Assembly: GCA_028706835.1 (NCBI GenBank)
Contig: JAQTVL010000023.1
Span: forward strand, 1-17,380
DNA length: 17,380 nt
Reading direction: 5' to 3'
DNA from: Phycisphaerae bacterium
GTDB taxonomy: Bacteria; Planctomycetota; Phycisphaerae; JAJVII01
In this document: piece after piece, positions 7,219 through 15,085 of the stretch
Numbering within the stretch: position 1 is the first letter of the stretch
Layout of the letters: each line of letters begins with the position of its first letter
The notes under the pieces: generated by a model
Database searches by the model: none
What the model was told of the DNA's origin: nothing
What the model saw: the letters and a program-made list of their open reading frames with translations, nothing else
Made by a program: the position numbers and the translations under genes

Positions 7219-10137
7219 TCACTTCCCGTAGACGCGCACGATCTCGAATTCCAGCTTCGTTACGCCCGACAGGTCCGTCACCTCCGCCCTGGCGACCGGC
7301 TTGCCGTTTAGCGATGTCCTCGTCTCGACCAGGCGGGCGCCCTTGCCTTCGCGGCGGATGGCGATGGTCACGGGGATTTGGCGATACTGGCCGGGGCCGG
7401 TCGCGTAGTGGACCACGCGGCGGAACGTGAAGGCGTCTTTCATTTCCGCGGGCAGCGTCGGGTTCACGGCGACCGCCGGGCGGCGCGGGTCGTGCAGGTT
7501 CAACTCCAGGCCGGCGATCTTCTGGTAGATTTCGATGATCCAGTCCACCTGGCCGGACAGGCCGAAATACATGCCCTTGCCGAAGTGCGGGTCGTTCGGG
7601 TCGGACGCGTAGGACGTGCAGGGCGTCTCGAACGGCCCGCCGACCGATTTGTCGCGCGTCACGGTCATGATCGGCCTGAACTGCCGCCAGGCCACATCCG
7701 CCTGCCCCGGCACGTCCAGCCGGTAGCGGTGCATCATCACCTGCCCGTGGTGATACTCGCCGTTCTCCGCGCAGCCAGCCGGCAGGATGCCCATTCGGCC
7801 GACCAGGTCGCGGGTGAGCTTGCTGTTGGCAAAGGGCGTGCTGAACAGCGGCAGGCCGAGCTTTGGGCGATAGAACAACTCGTTCACGGTCTTGAGCAGC
7901 GTGGCGACTCGCGTGTCGCGATCCGCCACGGGTGCCAGGTAGTCGCGGTCGGTCATCAGCATCGCCAGCCCGTAGGCTTGCGTGGCCAGGTCGCGACGGT
8001 TCACGCCGTCGGCATCGCGGCCCTTCATCGAGCCGAGCGTGTAGCCGATCTGCCCAGCGGCGTAGTTCGGCCGGGAGCCGTCCGCGCTCAGCTCGTGGAT
8101 CATCCCGATAAAGCCTGCGTTGGCACCATCCTCCCACGCGACGCGGACCATGTTCTGCCGCAACTCACCGGCGAAGGCCTTGAGCGCCTCGACGCGTGCG
8201 AGCAGCTTCGCGTCCAGCAGCCTCGCGACCTTCGGCGATGCGAACTGATCGATCGTCTCGACCAGCGTCAGGAACACGTGCCCGGTCAGCCGAAGGTGTA
8301 CGCCGCGCCCATGGCCGCGGGTGGTCGGGTCGCCGACGGCGCCCGTGCCGTACATGTCCAGGGGGTCGCACCAGTCGCCATAGAGCACCTGCACGACGCC
8401 GTAGGGCGAATCCGTTGCGTGCCGCCGCAGACATTCCATCACCTCGATCATGACCTCCGCCACGGTGAACGAGTTCTCACAGCCGACCAGGCCGGACTTT
8501 TCCGGCGTGTCCGGGCTGGTCAGGCGCACGCTCCTGACCCGCTCGTTCAGGATGCTCGCGTCGCCGGTCTCGCGGATGTACATGTTCGTCGAGTTGACGA
8601 ACCACGTCGCGCTGTCGTTGTAAGGGCGGTTGTCGTTGAAGATTTCCTGCCGGCGGTCGTCCCACCGGCTGGGGTATTGCCGCGGGAACATGCCGTGCAG
8701 CTTCTCGCGGAAGGTCATGGGCCGGCCGGGCGTGACTGCCGGCGTCTGGTCGCACGTCTGATACATCATGCTCATCGCGTGAACCAGGTCCGCGCGCACC
8801 CGGCCCGGGTCTTCCTTCAACTTCGGCCACATGTCCTGCGCCCGGTCGCGCGTGCCGAGTTCGATGCCGTTGGCCAGTTTCGCGCCGTGGGCACGGCAGT
8901 TCTCGTAAAGTTCAGTCACGCCGATCCACACGGAATTGGCGTAGGCGGAAATCGTCGGCTGGCCGGGCAGGGCGACCTCAAAGTACGGCGCCCGCTCCTG
9001 GGCGGCTGCGGCGACCTTGCCGGCCAGGCATTCGGCCACGCCCGGCGTGCCGGCGATCAGCCCCTTGGCGGCGGTAAGGAACTTCGCGGAGACCTCCTTG
9101 TAGCCCGGCGCGGGGCAGGCGGAGTCGGTGCGGAACTGCTCCAGCAGGGCTGCGTCGGTCACGTAAAGCAGGCTTTGCTGGAGGCTGGCCGTCTGGCCGG
9201 GGGCGAGCCTCAACGCGAACTGGCTGGCCGCGATGGTCGGCGCGGAGAAGCGGTTCAGCTTTCGCCCCGCGCCGCCGGCGAGCATCTTGCCCGCGAGCAC
9301 CGCCTGCGGCAGCACGGCTGGGGCCGACGTGTCGCCGACGAACGTGAGGTAGTCGCACGTCGCGTCGACGAATCGCAGGTTGCCCGGCAGGCTGGACACC
9401 CGCTTGGCCTGGAGGATCGCGCTATACGGCACCGTGGCGGCGACGACGGTCTCCCGGCCGTCGATCGGCAGGCCCGAGTCGTACCACAGGTCCTTGTTGT
9501 AGACGAACCGCTGCGTGCCGTGCAGGTTCAGGTACGTCCACAGTACCCCGGCCAGCAGACTCTTGCCGCTGTTGCGGACGAAGATTTCCCGCAGTACGGC
9601 TGGGCCCTGTGGCGTGCAGGCGAACGAGAACTTGATGGCCGCCTCGTATTTTACGCCCTTGGCGGGCGCGAAACGGGCGCAATACCACATCGCCCGGTCC
9701 GGGTCGCCGAGCTTGACGATGCGGATCGACGCCGCCGGCGAGTTCACGTTGATGCTCGGGTTCATCAGCGACGCGACGTGGTGCGCCTTGCCGACCGCGA
9801 CATCCAGCCAGACGTTCTGCGATGGCACGCGGGTCTCGCGCTTGTCGGACATATCCCAACTGCCGTCGAGCACAGCTACGTCCATGCCCTCTGCCAACTT
9901 CACGTTGAAACCGACCGAGCCGTTGGACATGAATGTCGCCGATGCGTCAGGCCGGCTGTCGACCAGCACCGACGGGCAGTTGGCGGGATGGGCCTCGTAG
10001 ATGACTTCGAGGTTCGGCCCGTACCCGCCGAGTTCGTTGACGCGGTGTGCGATCGGCAGATCGAGGATTCGCTGCGCCTGGCGGGCGAACTCATCCTGGC
10101 ACGGGACGGACTTGGACGCGGATTTTCGGGCAGCCAT
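7219..10137 (-). CDS. GH94-type glycoside phosphorylase (cellobiose/chitobiose phosphorylase-like), substrate unknown
   Basis: A 972-residue inverting phosphorylase by family resemblance: it would cleave a beta-linked oligosaccharide with phosphate to give a sugar 1-phosphate. The N-terminal half is beta-sandwich-like. It is followed by an (alpha/alpha)6 region with GTRDRAQDMW at about 427-436, matching the GxRDxxQD motif of the family. The catalytic-acid motif reads GDWCDPLD, with the presumed catalytic Asp at 591, where family members normally have DWND. AENGEYHHG at about 790 matches the usual ENGxxYxH motif. There is no signal peptide, so it should act in the cytoplasm. AAGGAG (10151-10146) lies eight bases before the ATG, supporting the start, and a promoter is visible just upstream. 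Substrate cannot be read from sequence. A related phosphorylase family (GH149 or GH161) is possible but less likely given the motifs. Confidence 0.85.
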   Translation of the reverse strand: MAARKSASKSVPCQDEFARQAQRILDLPIAHRVNELGGYGPNLEVIYEAHPANCPSVLVDSRPDASATFMSNGSVGFNVKLAEGMDVAVLDGSWDMSDKRETRVPSQNVWLDVAVGKAHHVASLMNPSINVNSPAASIRIVKLGDPDRAMWYCARFAPAKGVKYEAAIKFSFACTPQGPAVLREIFVRNSGKSLLAGVLWTYLNLHGTQRFVYNKDLWYDSGLPIDGRETVVAATVPYSAILQAKRVSSLPGNLRFVDATCDYLTFVGDTSAPAVLPQAVLAGKMLAGGAGRKLNRFSAPTIAASQFALRLAPGQTASLQQSLLYVTDAALLEQFRTDSACPAPGYKEVSAKFLTAAKGLIAGTPGVAECLAGKVAAAAQERAPYFEVALPGQPTISAYANSVWIGVTELYENCRAHGAKLANGIELGTRDRAQDMWPKLKEDPGRVRADLVHAMSMMYQTCDQTPAVTPGRPMTFREKLHGMFPRQYPSRWDDRRQEIFNDNRPYNDSATWFVNSTNMYIRETGDASILNERVRSVRLTSPDTPEKSGLVGCENSFTVAEVMIEVMECLRRHATDSPYGVVQVLYGDWCDPLDMYGTGAVGDPTTRGHGRGVHLRLTGHVFLTLVETIDQFASPKVARLLDAKLLARVEALKAFAGELRQNMVRVAWEDGANAGFIGMIHELSADGSRPNYAAGQIGYTLGSMKGRDADGVNRRDLATQAYGLAMLMTDRDYLAPVADRDTRVATLLKTVNELFYRPKLGLPLFSTPFANSKLTRDLVGRMGILPAGCAENGEYHHGQVMMHRYRLDVPGQADVAWRQFRPIMTVTRDKSVGGPFETPCTSYASDPNDPHFGKGMYFGLSGQVDWIIEIYQKIAGLELNLHDPRRPAVAVNPTLPAEMKDAFTFRRVVHYATGPGQYRQIPVTIAIRREGKGARLVETRTSLNGKPVARAEVTDLSGVTKLEFEIVRVYGK

Positions 10138-10163
10138 GGAGATATCTCCTTGTTGAAGGGAGC

Positions 10164-10192
10164 ATCATACTGAGTCGGGGATGGGGATTCAA
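10164..10192 (-). promoter_or_regulatory. Predicted sigma70-type promoter of the GH94 gene
   Basis: On the minus strand TTGAAT (10192-10187), a 17-base spacer and TATGAT (10169-10164). The -10 box ends 26 bases before the ATG and a strong Shine-Dalgarno lies between them. The promoter occupies most of the 64-base gap after the cstA stop, so the GH94 gene can be expressed independently of cstA. Confidence 0.6.
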
Positions 10193-10201
10193 ATGCTGCG
10201 G

Positions 10202-12097
10202 TCAATCGCCTGTGACGGGCGACGTCGCGGTTCGCCGCTGGAAGAACGTCGCCGCGGCACGGATGCCGGTGAACACCAGGTAGGCCGTCATCGTCAGCAG
10301 CACGATGTCGGCTACGAGCAGCGTCCAGGGCAGCGTCTTCTGCCTGAGGTAGCCCTGGAGCAGCAGCACCAGGCTGACCACCGTGGTTACCAGCATGAGC
10401 ACGGCGGGCACGAAGGCGAACCAAATCCGCTTGCCGTGGCGCAGCAGCCAGAGCGACACGATCGCCAGCGCGATCGCGGCCAGCAGTTGGTTGGCGGTCG
10501 CAAAGATCGGCCAGAGCGAGTCCACCGTGCCGGTGAACGCGAACAGCAGCATGATGGCGACAGCCAGGCCGGAGTTGACCCAGTAGTGGCTGACGAACTT
10601 CAGGACACCCCGGAAGGCGCCGCGAGTGGGAATCGGGGCAGCGGCGTCTTGCCCGTCGGCGCCTGTGTCCGGCTCGGCTGCCAACACGTCAAACCGCCCA
10701 AACGCGGTCCGCCATATCTCCTCGAACAGGTAGCGCGTCAGCCGGACGGCTGCGTCCAGCGTGGTGACCAGGAAGCCTTCGAGCAGGACCATGCCGGCCA
10801 GCGTTCCGGCGGCGATGGGCAGGGCGGGGAACGCGGTGTGCATCACCCGCCCGACCGCCAGCGCGAAGCCGAGAATCTGGTTGGGCTTCTCGGGCCCGTC
10901 GCCCAGGAACATCGGGTAGACGAACCCGAGGTAGTCGCTCTTCGGGATGCCCAGTACCATCACGACGACCACGCAGACTGCCAGGAACGACTCGAGCAGC
11001 ATGGCGTAATAGCCGACCCGCCGGGCAGCCGGCTCGGTCTTGAGCTGCTTGCACGTGGTCCCGCCGGCGCACAGGCTATGGAACCCGCTGACCGCCCCGC
11101 AGGCGATCAGGATGAACAGCATCGGCCAGACGGGTCCCTTCGCGGCGACGCCCTGGGCGATGTTGATCGCGGGGATCGGGTCTGGCCCGGCCCCGCCGAA
11201 ACTGCGGATGATCGCGATGATCATGGTGATAAACAGTGCGCCCAGGCCGGCGTAGAGGATGTGGGCGTTGATGAAGTCGCGGCTCTGAAGCAGAATCCAG
11301 ACGGGCACGCCGGCGGCTACCAGCACGTAGCCGGACAGCAGCAGCATCCAGAGCGTCTGGCCCTTCATGCCCAGCGAGGCGATGTTCTCGGGGAACGAGA
11401 TCGGGTGATACAGTCCGAAGTAGATGCTCAGGGCGCACACGGCGATGGCGACCAGCGAGCACTTCCAGACAGCGATGCCTCGCTTGATGTACATCCAGCC
11501 GACCAGCGGGGCCAAGGCGGTGATGACGATCACGCTCATTGACGCGATGCCGCCGATGACCACCTTGTCGCCGACGATCTTGAACAGCGTCTGGTTGGCC
11601 GGCATCTGGAGCTTGTCCAGCGGCACCATGCTCATCAGTGCGGTGGCTGACAGGTTCAGGAACGACGCGCAGACCAGGGCCAGCATAACGATCAGGAAGA
11701 GCATCAACGCGACGAAGGCGTCCTTGCCGAGGTAGCGGCGGGCGACGACGGCGATCGATTGGCCGCCCTCGCGCATCGCCATGTGCGTGGCCAGGTAGTC
11801 GTGGACGCCGCCGATCAGCAGGCCTCCGACCACGATCCAGATCAGCGCCGGCACCCAGCCGTAGATGATGGCCATGACCGGCCCGAGGATGGGCCCGGCC
11901 CCGGCGATGGCGGCGAAGTGGTGCGCGAAGACGACGCCGGTGGGCGTGGGCACGTAATCCCGCCCGTCGGCGTTGGCGATGGCCGGCGTGACGCGTGTCG
12001 GCTCGGAGCCTATCTGTCGGGAAAGGAACCGCGAATAGAACCGCCCGCCGATGCCAAGGACGAGCACCGAACCGATGAGCACCGCCAGCATGGCCAT
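10202..12097 (-). CDS. cstA: Carbon starvation protein CstA family transporter
   Basis: An inner-membrane transporter of about 631 residues with many hydrophobic helices throughout. The family signature FAHHFAAIAGAGPILGPVMA lies about 60 residues in, followed by GVHDYLATHMAMREGG. CAGGTTCKQL and the C-terminal block SLWPIFATANQLLAAIAL are also typical. E. coli CstA and its paralogue BtsT take up peptides and pyruvate in carbon starvation; the substrate here is not determinable. The frame extends to a GTG at 12115, but ATG at 12097 has GCGAGGA at a good distance upstream and gives the normal hydrophobic start MAMLAVLIGSVLVLG, so it is preferred. A hydrophilic loop rich in D, A and G (GADGQDAAAPIPTR) separates the last groups of helices. 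The gene is followed closely by the GH94 gene, which has its own promoter. Confidence 0.95.
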   Translation of the reverse strand: MAMLAVLIGSVLVLGIGGRFYSRFLSRQIGSEPTRVTPAIANADGRDYVPTPTGVVFAHHFAAIAGAGPILGPVMAIIYGWVPALIWIVVGGLLIGGVHDYLATHMAMREGGQSIAVVARRYLGKDAFVALMLFLIVMLALVCASFLNLSATALMSMVPLDKLQMPANQTLFKIVGDKVVIGGIASMSVIVITALAPLVGWMYIKRGIAVWKCSLVAIAVCALSIYFGLYHPISFPENIASLGMKGQTLWMLLLSGYVLVAAGVPVWILLQSRDFINAHILYAGLGALFITMIIAIIRSFGGAGPDPIPAINIAQGVAAKGPVWPMLFILIACGAVSGFHSLCAGGTTCKQLKTEPAARRVGYYAMLLESFLAVCVVVVMVLGIPKSDYLGFVYPMFLGDGPEKPNQILGFALAVGRVMHTAFPALPIAAGTLAGMVLLEGFLVTTLDAAVRLTRYLFEEIWRTAFGRFDVLAAEPDTGADGQDAAAPIPTRGAFRGVLKFVSHYWVNSGLAVAIMLLFAFTGTVDSLWPIFATANQLLAAIALAIVSLWLLRHGKRIWFAFVPAVLMLVTTVVSLVLLLQGYLRQKTLPWTLLVADIVLLTMTAYLVFTGIRAAATFFQRRTATSPVTGD

Positions 12098-12135
12098 AAC
12101 GAATCCTCGCTTCACACGAATGCGTTGAAGTACGC

Positions 12136-12154
12136 ATTATAAGGCACAATGTGC
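12136..12154 (-). promoter_or_regulatory. cstA -10 box with an overlapping palindrome
   Basis: A perfect TATAAT reads leftwards at 12141-12136, 38 bases before the cstA ATG. The -35 candidate at 17 bases (TTCCGC) is poor, which suggests an activator. GCACAATGTGC (12144-12154) is a near-perfect dyad placed in the spacer next to the -10 box, where a repressor or activator could bind. The regulator is unknown. Confidence 0.45.
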
Positions 12155-12183
12155 GCCGGCGGAATGGGTGGTGCGGGCGGAGC

Positions 12184-12327
12184 CAGGGCAATCGCATCTA
12201 AATTCCTTCTCCGCGTTTTCGGGGCCAAGAACGCGGGTGGCACCTGGCGGACGCGAGGCTCGGCGACAACCGAACCTCCGTTTTCAGCCCAAAGAACGAG
12301 GTTCAGAATTTAGATGCGATTGCCCTG
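12184..12327. mobile_element. MITE-like non-autonomous element, 144 bp
   Basis: The ends are perfect 22-bp inverted repeats (12184-12205 and 12306-12327, outer sequence CAGGGCAATCGCATC). The direct repeat CGGGCGGAGC flanks both sides (12174-12183 and 12328-12337), as expected of a 10-bp target duplication; it can be read as 12 bp if the last TG of the element is shared. The interior has no coding frame. It holds two similar hairpins: CCGCGTT/AACGCGG at about 12211-12237 and AACCTCCGTT/AACGAGGTT, with one bulge, at about 12273-12303. A C-starting terminus and a 10-bp duplication would suit mobilisation by an IS4-family transposase, but no transposase is in the window. The element lies between the UROD-like gene and the cstA promoter. 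Confidence 0.85.
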
Positions 12328-12406
12328 CGGGCGGAGCATGAGCGTTTCACCATACGCCCCGCGTAACAAGGAGGGCGAACCGTATGACGGGTATGCACCT
12401 CGGACC

Positions 12407-13597
12407 TCAGTCAATTACCTGCTGCCGGCCTACCTGCTCGGCCACCTTGATGCTCATGCAGGGCGGCTCGTTGGGAATCTTCCCCGGCGGGCCGGGGAGC
12501 TTGGACAGGTCGAAGTCGCGGGCTAACTCGTAATAGGCGATCACGTTGGCGATGGGGCAATCGTAGCCGACCGTGTTGCTGGCTCGGAAGATGTACCCGC
12601 CGTCGTAGGCGCAGGTCGTCAGCAGGAACTCCACCTCGCGCTTGACGTCGGCCAGCGTGCCGAAGGGGAGCGTCCGCTGCACGCTGCCGCCGCCGTCGAG
12701 CGTCACCCGCGAACCCCACTGGCGTTTGACCGCAGCCGGGTTCATGCACTCCGGCTGGATCGGGTTGATGATGTCGAAGCCGATGTCGATCAGGTCGTCC
12801 ATGATCGGCCGAATGTCGCCGTCAGAGTGGAAGAAGAACGTGACGTGCGGGTTGACCTTGCGGGCGGCCCGGATGATCTGCCGCCAGGCTTGCCCGTCCA
12901 GCGCCCGCCAGCGGTCCGGTGGGACGATCATGCGGTCCTGCATGGCCACATCACCCCAGTAGCAGAACTGGTCGGCGCCGGCGGCGGCTGCCCGGGTGAC
13001 GACTGGAATGTTGTAGCGCAGGATTCGCTCGTAAATCGCTTCGACGAAGCTCGGGTTGGCGATGTAGTCGCACAGGAAGTTCTCGAAGCCCCGCATCCGC
13101 CAGGCCTGCTTGAACGGGTGTGCGCCGCTGGAGCCCTCGACCCAGTAGCCGGCGGCCTTGTGGGCGGCTACCTTGGTGGGCAGGGCGGGGTCGTCGACGA
13201 TGTTCCGCTCGTCAGGCCAGTTGAAGCTGTCCAGGTCGTCGGTCTTCTCGAACGGCCCGGTGATCCACTGGAGATACTTGCCGGTGCTGCCGACCCGCTC
13301 GACGACGCCCCAGCGGTCCTCGAAGGTCCGCTCGTCGTGAAGGACCGTCTTGCCGATAGTGCCGAACGGGCCGTTCAGTTCGCCGTTGATCCGCTTCTCG
13401 TAGTCCGGCCAGCGGGTCTTGATGTTGGCCCCGCGGGTGTTGTCGGCCCCGAGAATCTGGGCGACCTGCTGCTCGGTATCGACGCGATAGTGCTTCTTGG
13501 CGGCGTCCATAACTTCATCGCGCCAGCCGAGCTCGATGGGGACGCGGTCAGGGCACTGGTGCTTAAGCGTAGCGAGGATGCGTTCGCGCGGGGTCAT
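12407..13597 (-). CDS. Uroporphyrinogen decarboxylase-family protein (MtaA/CmuA-like methyltransferase paralogue)
   Basis: A 396-residue (beta/alpha)8 barrel protein of the URO-D superfamily. It starts with the typical MTPRERILATLKHQCPDRVP and contains HSDGDIRPIMDDLIDIGFDIINPIQP, the common signature of the methyltransferase-like branch. GSRVTLDGGGSVQRTLPFGT follows, with a C-terminal helical end. The RQAGRY segment of true haem-biosynthetic HemE is missing, so a corrinoid or coenzyme methyltransferase role is more likely than haem synthesis; the substrate is unknown. GGAGG lies eight bases before the ATG at 13597. It follows nfnB by 45 bases on the same strand and is probably the last gene of that operon. 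No corrinoid-binding protein is adjacent. Confidence 0.85.
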   Translation of the reverse strand: MTPRERILATLKHQCPDRVPIELGWRDEVMDAAKKHYRVDTEQQVAQILGADNTRGANIKTRWPDYEKRINGELNGPFGTIGKTVLHDERTFEDRWGVVERVGSTGKYLQWITGPFEKTDDLDSFNWPDERNIVDDPALPTKVAAHKAAGYWVEGSSGAHPFKQAWRMRGFENFLCDYIANPSFVEAIYERILRYNIPVVTRAAAAGADQFCYWGDVAMQDRMIVPPDRWRALDGQAWRQIIRAARKVNPHVTFFFHSDGDIRPIMDDLIDIGFDIINPIQPECMNPAAVKRQWGSRVTLDGGGSVQRTLPFGTLADVKREVEFLLTTCAYDGGYIFRASNTVGYDCPIANVIAYYELARDFDLSKLPGPPGKIPNEPPCMSIKVAEQVGRQQVID

Positions 13598-13642
13598 GAT
13601 GCATTCCTCCGGGTGAATCCGCGAAGAGGCAAGCGGAAGCCG

Positions 13643-15058
13643 TCATTTGGTCTTCAGGTAAGCGTCGATCGCCGCCGCGGCCCGTTTGCCGTCGCCCATC
13701 GCCAGGATCACCGTCGCGCCGCCGCGGACGATGTCGCCGCCGGCAAACACGCCCGGGATGCTGGTCATCTGATTGGCGTCGACCTCGATGTTGCCCCACT
13801 TGTTCAGCTTGAGCTGCGGGCACGTCGCGGTCAGCAGCGGATTGGCCTTGGTGCCCACGGCCACGATCGCCACCTGGCACTCCAGTTCGAACTCGCTGCC
13901 GGGGATCGGCACCGGCCGGCGGCGCCCGGAGGCGTCGGGCGGGCCCAGTTCCATCTTTTGCAGACGGACGCCGCGGACCCAGCCCTTGTCGTCGCCGAGG
14001 ATCGCCAGCGGCGCGACGAGGAACATGAACTCGATGCCCTCTTCCTCGGCGTGCTTGACCTCCTCGGCGCGGGCGGGCATTTCGGCCCGGCTGCGGCGGT
14101 ACGCCAGGATTGCCCGCGACGAGCCCATACGCTTCGACGTACGCACGCCGTCCATCGCGGTGTTGCCGCCGCCGAACACGACGGTGGTCTGGGCGCGGAG
14201 GATGGGCGTCCGGCCTGGCTGCGGGTCGTAGGCGCACATCAGGTTGATGCGAGTGAGGTATTCGTTGGCGGAGTAGACGCCCTTGAGGTTCTCGCCGGGC
14301 ACCCTGAGGAACTCCGGCACCCCGGCCCCGTTGGCGATGAAGCAGGCGTCGAACTCGGAGGTGATCTGGTCAATGGTGATCGTCTTGCCCACGACCACGT
14401 TGCACTCGATCTTGACGCCGAGGGCCTCCAGGTTGGCCACCTCGCGGTCGACGATCCGCTTGGGCAGGCGGAACTCCGGGATGCCGTAACGCAGCACGCC
14501 GCCCGCGGCGTGCAGGGCCTCGAACACGGTGACGTTGTGGCCGATGCGGGCCAGTTCGCCGGCGGCGGTCAGTCCGCCCGGGCCGGAGCCGACGATCGCC
14601 ACCTTGTACTTCGTCCGCGTCGCCGGCGGCACGGGCGCTGACGCGTGGGCCATGCCCCAGTCGGCGACATAGCGTTCCAGCCAGCCGATGGCGACCGGCT
14701 GGCCCTTGCCGCCCTTGCCGCGAATGCAGACTTCCTCGCACTGCTTTTCCTGCGGGCAGACCCGGCCGGTCGTCGCGGGCAGGGCGTTGTCCGCCTGGAG
14801 GATGGCGGCGGCGCCGGCGAAATCGCCCTCTGCCACCTTGGCCAGGAAGTCCGGGATGCGGACGGCGACCGGGCACCCGGCGATGCAGGGCTTGTTCTTG
14901 CACTGGATGCAGCGGTTGGCCTCTTCGATCGCCACCGCCTCCGCCAGCCCCTGGTTGACTTCCTTGAAGTTGCCGGCCCGCGCGGCGGCGTCCTGCTCGA
15001 CCATCTTGCACCGCTGGATGGCCATTCGTTCCTTCGGCGTGTATTGACGCTTATTCAT
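13643..15058 (-). CDS. nfnB: NfnB-type large subunit: GltD-like NADPH oxidoreductase with two iron-sulfur motifs
   Basis: A 471-residue flavoprotein of the glutamate synthase small-subunit type. The N-terminal ferredoxin-like region has C50, C53, C58 and C62 (CIQCKNKPCIAGCP) and a second cluster motif with C101, C107 and C111 (CPQEKQCEEVC). The FAD-binding GSGPGG is at 157-162, the NAD(P)-binding GGGNTAMDG at 296-304, and the C-terminal FAD signature GVFAGGDIVRGGATVILAMGDG follows. The length fits NfnB/NfnL (about 465-475 residues). It is paired with an NfnA-like gene 27 bases upstream, as in electron-bifurcating NADH-dependent ferredoxin:NADP+ oxidoreductases. GGAAAG precedes the ATG. Homologous pairs are also named SudAB or annotated as homotetrameric glutamate synthase; the pairing makes the Nfn role the best guess. 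Confidence 0.9.
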   Translation of the reverse strand: MNKRQYTPKERMAIQRCKMVEQDAAARAGNFKEVNQGLAEAVAIEEANRCIQCKNKPCIAGCPVAVRIPDFLAKVAEGDFAGAAAILQADNALPATTGRVCPQEKQCEEVCIRGKGGKGQPVAIGWLERYVADWGMAHASAPVPPATRTKYKVAIVGSGPGGLTAAGELARIGHNVTVFEALHAAGGVLRYGIPEFRLPKRIVDREVANLEALGVKIECNVVVGKTITIDQITSEFDACFIANGAGVPEFLRVPGENLKGVYSANEYLTRINLMCAYDPQPGRTPILRAQTTVVFGGGNTAMDGVRTSKRMGSSRAILAYRRSRAEMPARAEEVKHAEEEGIEFMFLVAPLAILGDDKGWVRGVRLQKMELGPPDASGRRRPVPIPGSEFELECQVAIVAVGTKANPLLTATCPQLKLNKWGNIEVDANQMTSIPGVFAGGDIVRGGATVILAMGDGKRAAAAIDAYLKTK

Positions 15059-15085
15059 TGAGTTGCTTTCCGTCTGAAACCTGTC

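Noticed and set aside
7378..10173. A 931-codon open frame on the plus strand opposite the GH94 gene
   Set aside because: Antisense shadow of a gene with clear family motifs, a promoter and a Shine-Dalgarno. The frame itself is Arg/Val/His-rich and has no domain.
12351..12386. CATACG/CGTATG pair after the UROD-like gene as terminator
   Set aside because: The 6-bp arms enclose a 24-base loop with only partial inner pairing and no T-run, so support is too weak.
12827..14641. A 604-codon plus-strand frame across the UROD-like and nfnB genes
   Set aside because: It spans two genuine genes on the other strand and their gap, and its composition is that of antisense GC-rich sequence.
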